Shown in pieces: positions 61,561 through 64,000 of a stretch of 64,000 bases of DNA (within the stretch, counting starts at the first letter, position 1; each line of letters begins with the position of its first letter). Origin of the DNA: Bacteroidaceae bacterium (GTDB lineage: Bacteria; Bacteroidota; Bacteroidia; Bacteroidales; Bacteroidaceae); assembly GCA_017619585.1 (NCBI GenBank), contig JAFZSA010000010.1, positions 7,511 to 71,510 on the forward strand, in the 5' to 3' direction. Under the pieces are notes generated by a model. It was not told where the DNA came from and did no database searches. It saw only the letters and a list, made by a program, of their open reading frames with translations. Both the position numbers and the translations under genes were made by a program.

Positions 61561-61604
61561 AACCTTGAGGAAACCTTGAGGTAACCTTGAGGTACATATG
61601 AGGT
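61561..61604 (-). repeat. 11-bp direct repeats in the leader of the 350-residue gene
   Basis: AACCTTGAGGA (61561-61571), AACCTTGAGGT (61572-61582), AACCTTGAGGT (61583-61593), then a half-matching ACATATGAGGT (61594-61604). The period of 11 is one helical turn. They lie in the transcribed leader, 46-90 bases downstream of the promoter. Confidence 0.8.
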
Positions 61605-61649
61605 ACTCCCTCGGTTCTTCTGCCTCGTTTCTGTCTGTCATTGACGCTG

Positions 61650-61657
61650 CAAAGGTA
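61650..61657 (-). promoter_or_regulatory. -7 box of the smalltalk cassette
   Basis: Minus strand TACCTTTG (61650-61657). No clear TTTG -33 box at the usual distance, so an activator may be needed. Confidence 0.55.
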
Positions 61658-61760
61658 AGATAATCGGGGGCCGCTATTGGCGGGTTATGGCGGGCTCTGT
61701 CTGTTATGGCTGAATAAGGTTATTTTTGGCGGATTTAGGACAGGAAAAAACGTGGGGAAA

Positions 61761-61792
61761 TTTGCAAGGCATGGAAAAGTTTGATAACTTTG
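61761..61792 (+). promoter_or_regulatory. Promoter of the 62-residue HTH gene
   Basis: TTTG (61761-61764), 20 bases, TAACTTTG (61785-61792), 38 bases before the ATG. Confidence 0.85.
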
Positions 61793-61830
61793 TCGGCAAA
61801 TAAACCATACATATACCTATTTTATAATAT

Positions 61831-62019
61831 ATGAAATCAAGAATGAAGTTTGAGCTGGCACATGCAGCGGGAATGAGCGAGCGAACCTTCTCACGCTGGA
61901 TCAGTGACCATGCCGCATATATGGAGCGTATAGGGGTTAAGCCCACACAACGACTGCTCCCACCAAAAGCCGTCAAATACATCTGTTACGAACTTGGAAT
62001 TGATGAAAGCGACTTTTGA
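61831..62019 (+). CDS. Small HTH-like protein (62 residues) divergent from the cassette
   Basis: MKSRMKFELAHAAGMSERTF then SRWISDHAAYMERIGVKP and LPPKAVKYICYELGIDE: a helix-turn-helix followed by a short helix, similar in size and position to the DUF4248-type proteins beside smalltalk cassettes in Bacteroidetes. It is divergently transcribed from the 350-residue gene with its own promoter, so it may regulate the cassette. The 11-bp repeats in the shared region are candidate targets (inference). Confidence 0.72.
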   Translation: MKSRMKFELAHAAGMSERTFSRWISDHAAYMERIGVKPTQRLLPPKAVKYICYELGIDESDF

Positions 62020-62375
62020 TAATAATTCACAATTCATAATTCATAATTCACAATAAAGTGGAAAGTCAACAAACTGGCAATTTGCTACCGCTATACTCGC
62101 TAACCGCTAACCAACAACTCGTCAACTTGTCAACTTCAGCAAACAACTCGTCAACTTGTCAACTCGTCAACTTGTCAACTGAATTATGAATTATGAATTG
62201 AGAATTATGAATTACTAAAGGTTATCGTTGACGCTCTTATAATTATGAATTATGAATTATGAATTGCTAATGGCTATCGTTGACGCTCTTATAATTATGA
62301 ATTTTGAATTATGAATTGCTAAAGGTTATCGTTGACGCTCTTATAATTATGAATTTTGAATTATGAATTATGAAT
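62020..62375. repeat. Tandem repeat arrays in front of the acyltransferase gene
   Basis: First, AATTCACAATTCATAATTC-type repeats (62026-62054), then CAACTCGTCAACTTGTCAAC runs (62116-62180), then three copies of a 52-base unit (GGTTATCGTTGACGCTCTTA at 62220, 62272 and 62324, each with AATTATGAATT). The last repeat gives the start codon of the next gene. No CRISPR-like spacers: all units are near-identical throughout. Confidence 0.85.
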
Positions 62376-63571
62376 TGAAACAAAGGCTTCCCTTCGTGGA
62401 CTGGCTACGAGCAGTAGCCTGCTTTATGGTCATGCTGGTGCATGCAGCAGAGAATTTCTATGGTGTAGTAACCGAGAAAGCCATCGAGAGCATCCCCGGA
62501 GGTGCCGAGAAACTGGCTGGCTTTGCTACCAATACCGGAGGCATGGCAGGTGACAAGGCCGTGCTGCTGAACGAGGCAAACCGTTTCTGGGTTGCCTTCT
62601 ATGATGGCGGTATTGCGCGCACATGCGTACCTTTATTTATGGTAGTATCTGCCTTCCTGCTGGTACCCATGAAAGCTGATATGAGCATGACGCAATTCTA
62701 CAAACGCAGGTTCCTGCGTATATTGCCCCCCATGATAATCTTCATGCTGCTCTATGCTACCCTACCCGTTCTGTGGGGCGAGATGACATGGGACGATACC
62801 CTGCGCATACTGCCCACCCTACCCTTCAACTTCCCCGAGAATGCCGGACATCTGTGGTTCATGTACCCACTTATCAGTCTGTACCTGATAATACCCGTGG
62901 TATCACCGTGGCTGGAACGTGCCAGCGCCAAGGACGAGCGTATCTTCATAGGACTCTTTATCCTGAGTACCATCATACCCTGGCTGCATACCTTTGTCAC
63001 TCCTGAGCTATGGGGCGAATGTTTCTGGAACCGCTTCAGCATGCTATGGTACTGCTCTGGCTATCTGGGCTATCTGGTAATAGCACATTACATACGCTTC
63101 CATCTGAACTGGACACGCAGCAAGCGCCTGGGAATTGGAACACTATGCTTCCTGATTGGCGCTGTATTCACTGCATGGTCATTCTGGTGGAAAGGCGAAC
63201 CTCTTTGCCCCATTGCCACGCCCGAGTTGGAATGGTCATGGGAATTCTGCACGCCTAACGTGGCACTGGCAACCTTCGGCGCCTTCCTGCTGTTCAGCTG
63301 CATAGGTGCCAAGACCGACGGCACAATACGTCAGGACTACAAGGCTCCCCGCCTGATAACGGAACTTGCCAAGCTGTCCTTTGGCATGTACCTGATGCAC
63401 ATCTTCTTCCTGAGTAACATAGCAGCCGCCGTGGTACAGGACAATCCCGCAGCCCCCATCATCCCCGTATGGGCTGCCATCCCCTGCATAGCCATTGCCT
63501 GCTACATCTGCTGCGCCATAACAACGAAGCTCATCTCCCTGCTGCCCGGCAGCAAGTGGATTATTGGATAA
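62363..63571 (+). CDS. Acyltransferase family 3 membrane protein
   Basis: 402 residues, about ten membrane segments. N-terminal FVDWLRAVACFMVMLVHAAE has the conserved R and H of the acyltransferase_3 family (OafA/WecH type), then YKRRFLRILPPMIIFMLLYA and FGMYLMHIFFLSN near the end. It transfers an acetyl or similar group to an exopolysaccharide, glycan or lipid at the inner membrane; substrate unknown. The start MNYELKQR lies in an ATGAATTATGAATTG repeat. The 3' side has GTGAAGA tandem repeats (63570-63600). Confidence 0.88.
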   Translation: MNYELKQRLPFVDWLRAVACFMVMLVHAAENFYGVVTEKAIESIPGGAEKLAGFATNTGGMAGDKAVLLNEANRFWVAFYDGGIARTCVPLFMVVSAFLLVPMKADMSMTQFYKRRFLRILPPMIIFMLLYATLPVLWGEMTWDDTLRILPTLPFNFPENAGHLWFMYPLISLYLIIPVVSPWLERASAKDERIFIGLFILSTIIPWLHTFVTPELWGECFWNRFSMLWYCSGYLGYLVIAHYIRFHLNWTRSKRLGIGTLCFLIGAVFTAWSFWWKGEPLCPIATPELEWSWEFCTPNVALATFGAFLLFSCIGAKTDGTIRQDYKAPRLITELAKLSFGMYLMHIFFLSNIAAAVVQDNPAAPIIPVWAAIPCIAIACYICCAITTKLISLLPGSKWIIG

Positions 63572-63644
63572 AGTGAAGAATGAAGAGTGAAGAGTGAAGA
63601 ATTTAAAGTCAGTTGATTATTAATAGAAGATAGTTGATTTATTG

Positions 63645-64000
63645 AAATAATGTCACGCAGAAATTAAAGAAAACCCAGAAAACCCTTTTGTTCTGGATGA
63701 GGCTCTGCCTCTGATGCCGTGCCCGTGTTCTATTACTTGTGAACAAGTTCCCAGATAATAGCTCACAAACACAACATCAATCTCAATGAGATTTCAACCA
63801 GATCAAAAGAAAAACCCCGCTTCGCTGAAAAACATTTTCCCAAAGGGAAAAAGGTTAGCGGTTAGCGTTGAGCTTGAACAAAATAGTTGACGTTGACGTT
63901 ATCGTTGTCGTTTAAATGGTTTTCTTGGTTTTTCTTTTTGAAAGCTTTGATATCTGAAAGATATGTTATGGTATTGGCAGGAAGATGGCGGAAGCTGGCT
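63645..64000 (+). repeat. Two-hairpin composite element, copy D (cut by window edge)
   Basis: Hairpin 1 arms CTTTTGTTCTGGATGA (63685-63700) and TCAACCAGATCAAAAG (63794-63809), 14 of 16 pairing; left arm of hairpin 2 CTTTTTGAAAGCTTTG at 63934-63949; the window ends inside hairpin 2. A partial CACGCAG terminal-repeat sequence precedes it (63651-63661). Confidence 0.8.

Noticed and set aside
62020..62375. CRISPR-like array
   Set aside because: Units are identical over their whole length without unique spacers, and no cas genes are near; it is a simple tandem repeat.

Overview
The window comes from a chromosome of a Bacteroidales bacterium, most likely a Prevotella/Segatella-type organism. The evidence is: promoters of the Bacteroidetes type (TTTG-N19-20-TAnnTTTG) in front of most transcription units; C-terminal tails resembling type IX secretion signals; a smalltalk-type micro-protein; a TonB-dependent B12 receptor behind a cobalamin riboswitch; DUF4252 proteins; and a split HipA. 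No rRNA, tRNA or CRISPR array was seen.

Layout. 1-3.15 kb: pyruvate formate-lyase (cut by the window edge) and a tRNA methyltransferase. 3.28-4.84 kb: a three-gene hipB-hipS-hipT-like toxin-antitoxin operon with three evenly spaced operators. 5.1-7.0 kb: an ECF sigma / small membrane protein / lipoprotein operon. 7.1-15.6 kb (minus strand): a B12 operon of cobalamin riboswitch, BtuB-like receptor, BtuG-like beta-propeller, 1490-residue GLUG/DUF4465 protein and a 51-residue peptide. 15.7-18.5 kb: a second ECF sigma operon with three DUF4252-type exported proteins. 18.6-19.9 kb: a purine permease. 20.3-31.4 kb: mainly secreted carbohydrate-active proteins (six-hairpin glycosidase-like, a collapsed rhamnosidase, GH2, SGNH esterase with LamG domains) with small regulators (BlaI, Fur, WYL-like) and a histone-H1-like protein. 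31.5-41.9 kb: three consecutive units, each made of a Bacteroidetes promoter, a large exported protein with a common C-terminal tail, a 50-51 residue peptide and a terminator. 42.5-51.1 kb: housekeeping genes (rubrerythrin, BASS transporter, MenA, threonine aldolase, LolA-like, flavoprotein, AlbA_2 protein, thioesterase). 51.3-56.6 kb: a 1759-residue multidomain surface protein. 56.6-61.9 kb: an ATPase/TOPRIM pair that looks like a defence module, and a smalltalk / P5-like lysin / 350-residue protein cassette. 62.4-63.6 kb: an acyltransferase.

The most striking undescribed feature is a family of four near-identical 50-51 residue peptides (core NMLAESLxINGDTTVNG, end DWxIWSDDE). Each lies directly downstream of a large secreted protein ending in the same roughly 180-residue tail (AGYATY ... 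KLQKGINIVxGKK). The four exported proteins otherwise share little, so tail and peptide behave as one 3' module. One copy closes the B12 operon.

The second theme is an unusual load of dispersed repeats: GC-rich palindromes, AT-rich ATGAATT repeats, TATAACG palindromes, two-hairpin composite elements in four copies, and terminal-inverted-repeat elements. Many enter coding sequences in frame, and at least five genes take their start codon from an ATGAATTATGAATT-type repeat.
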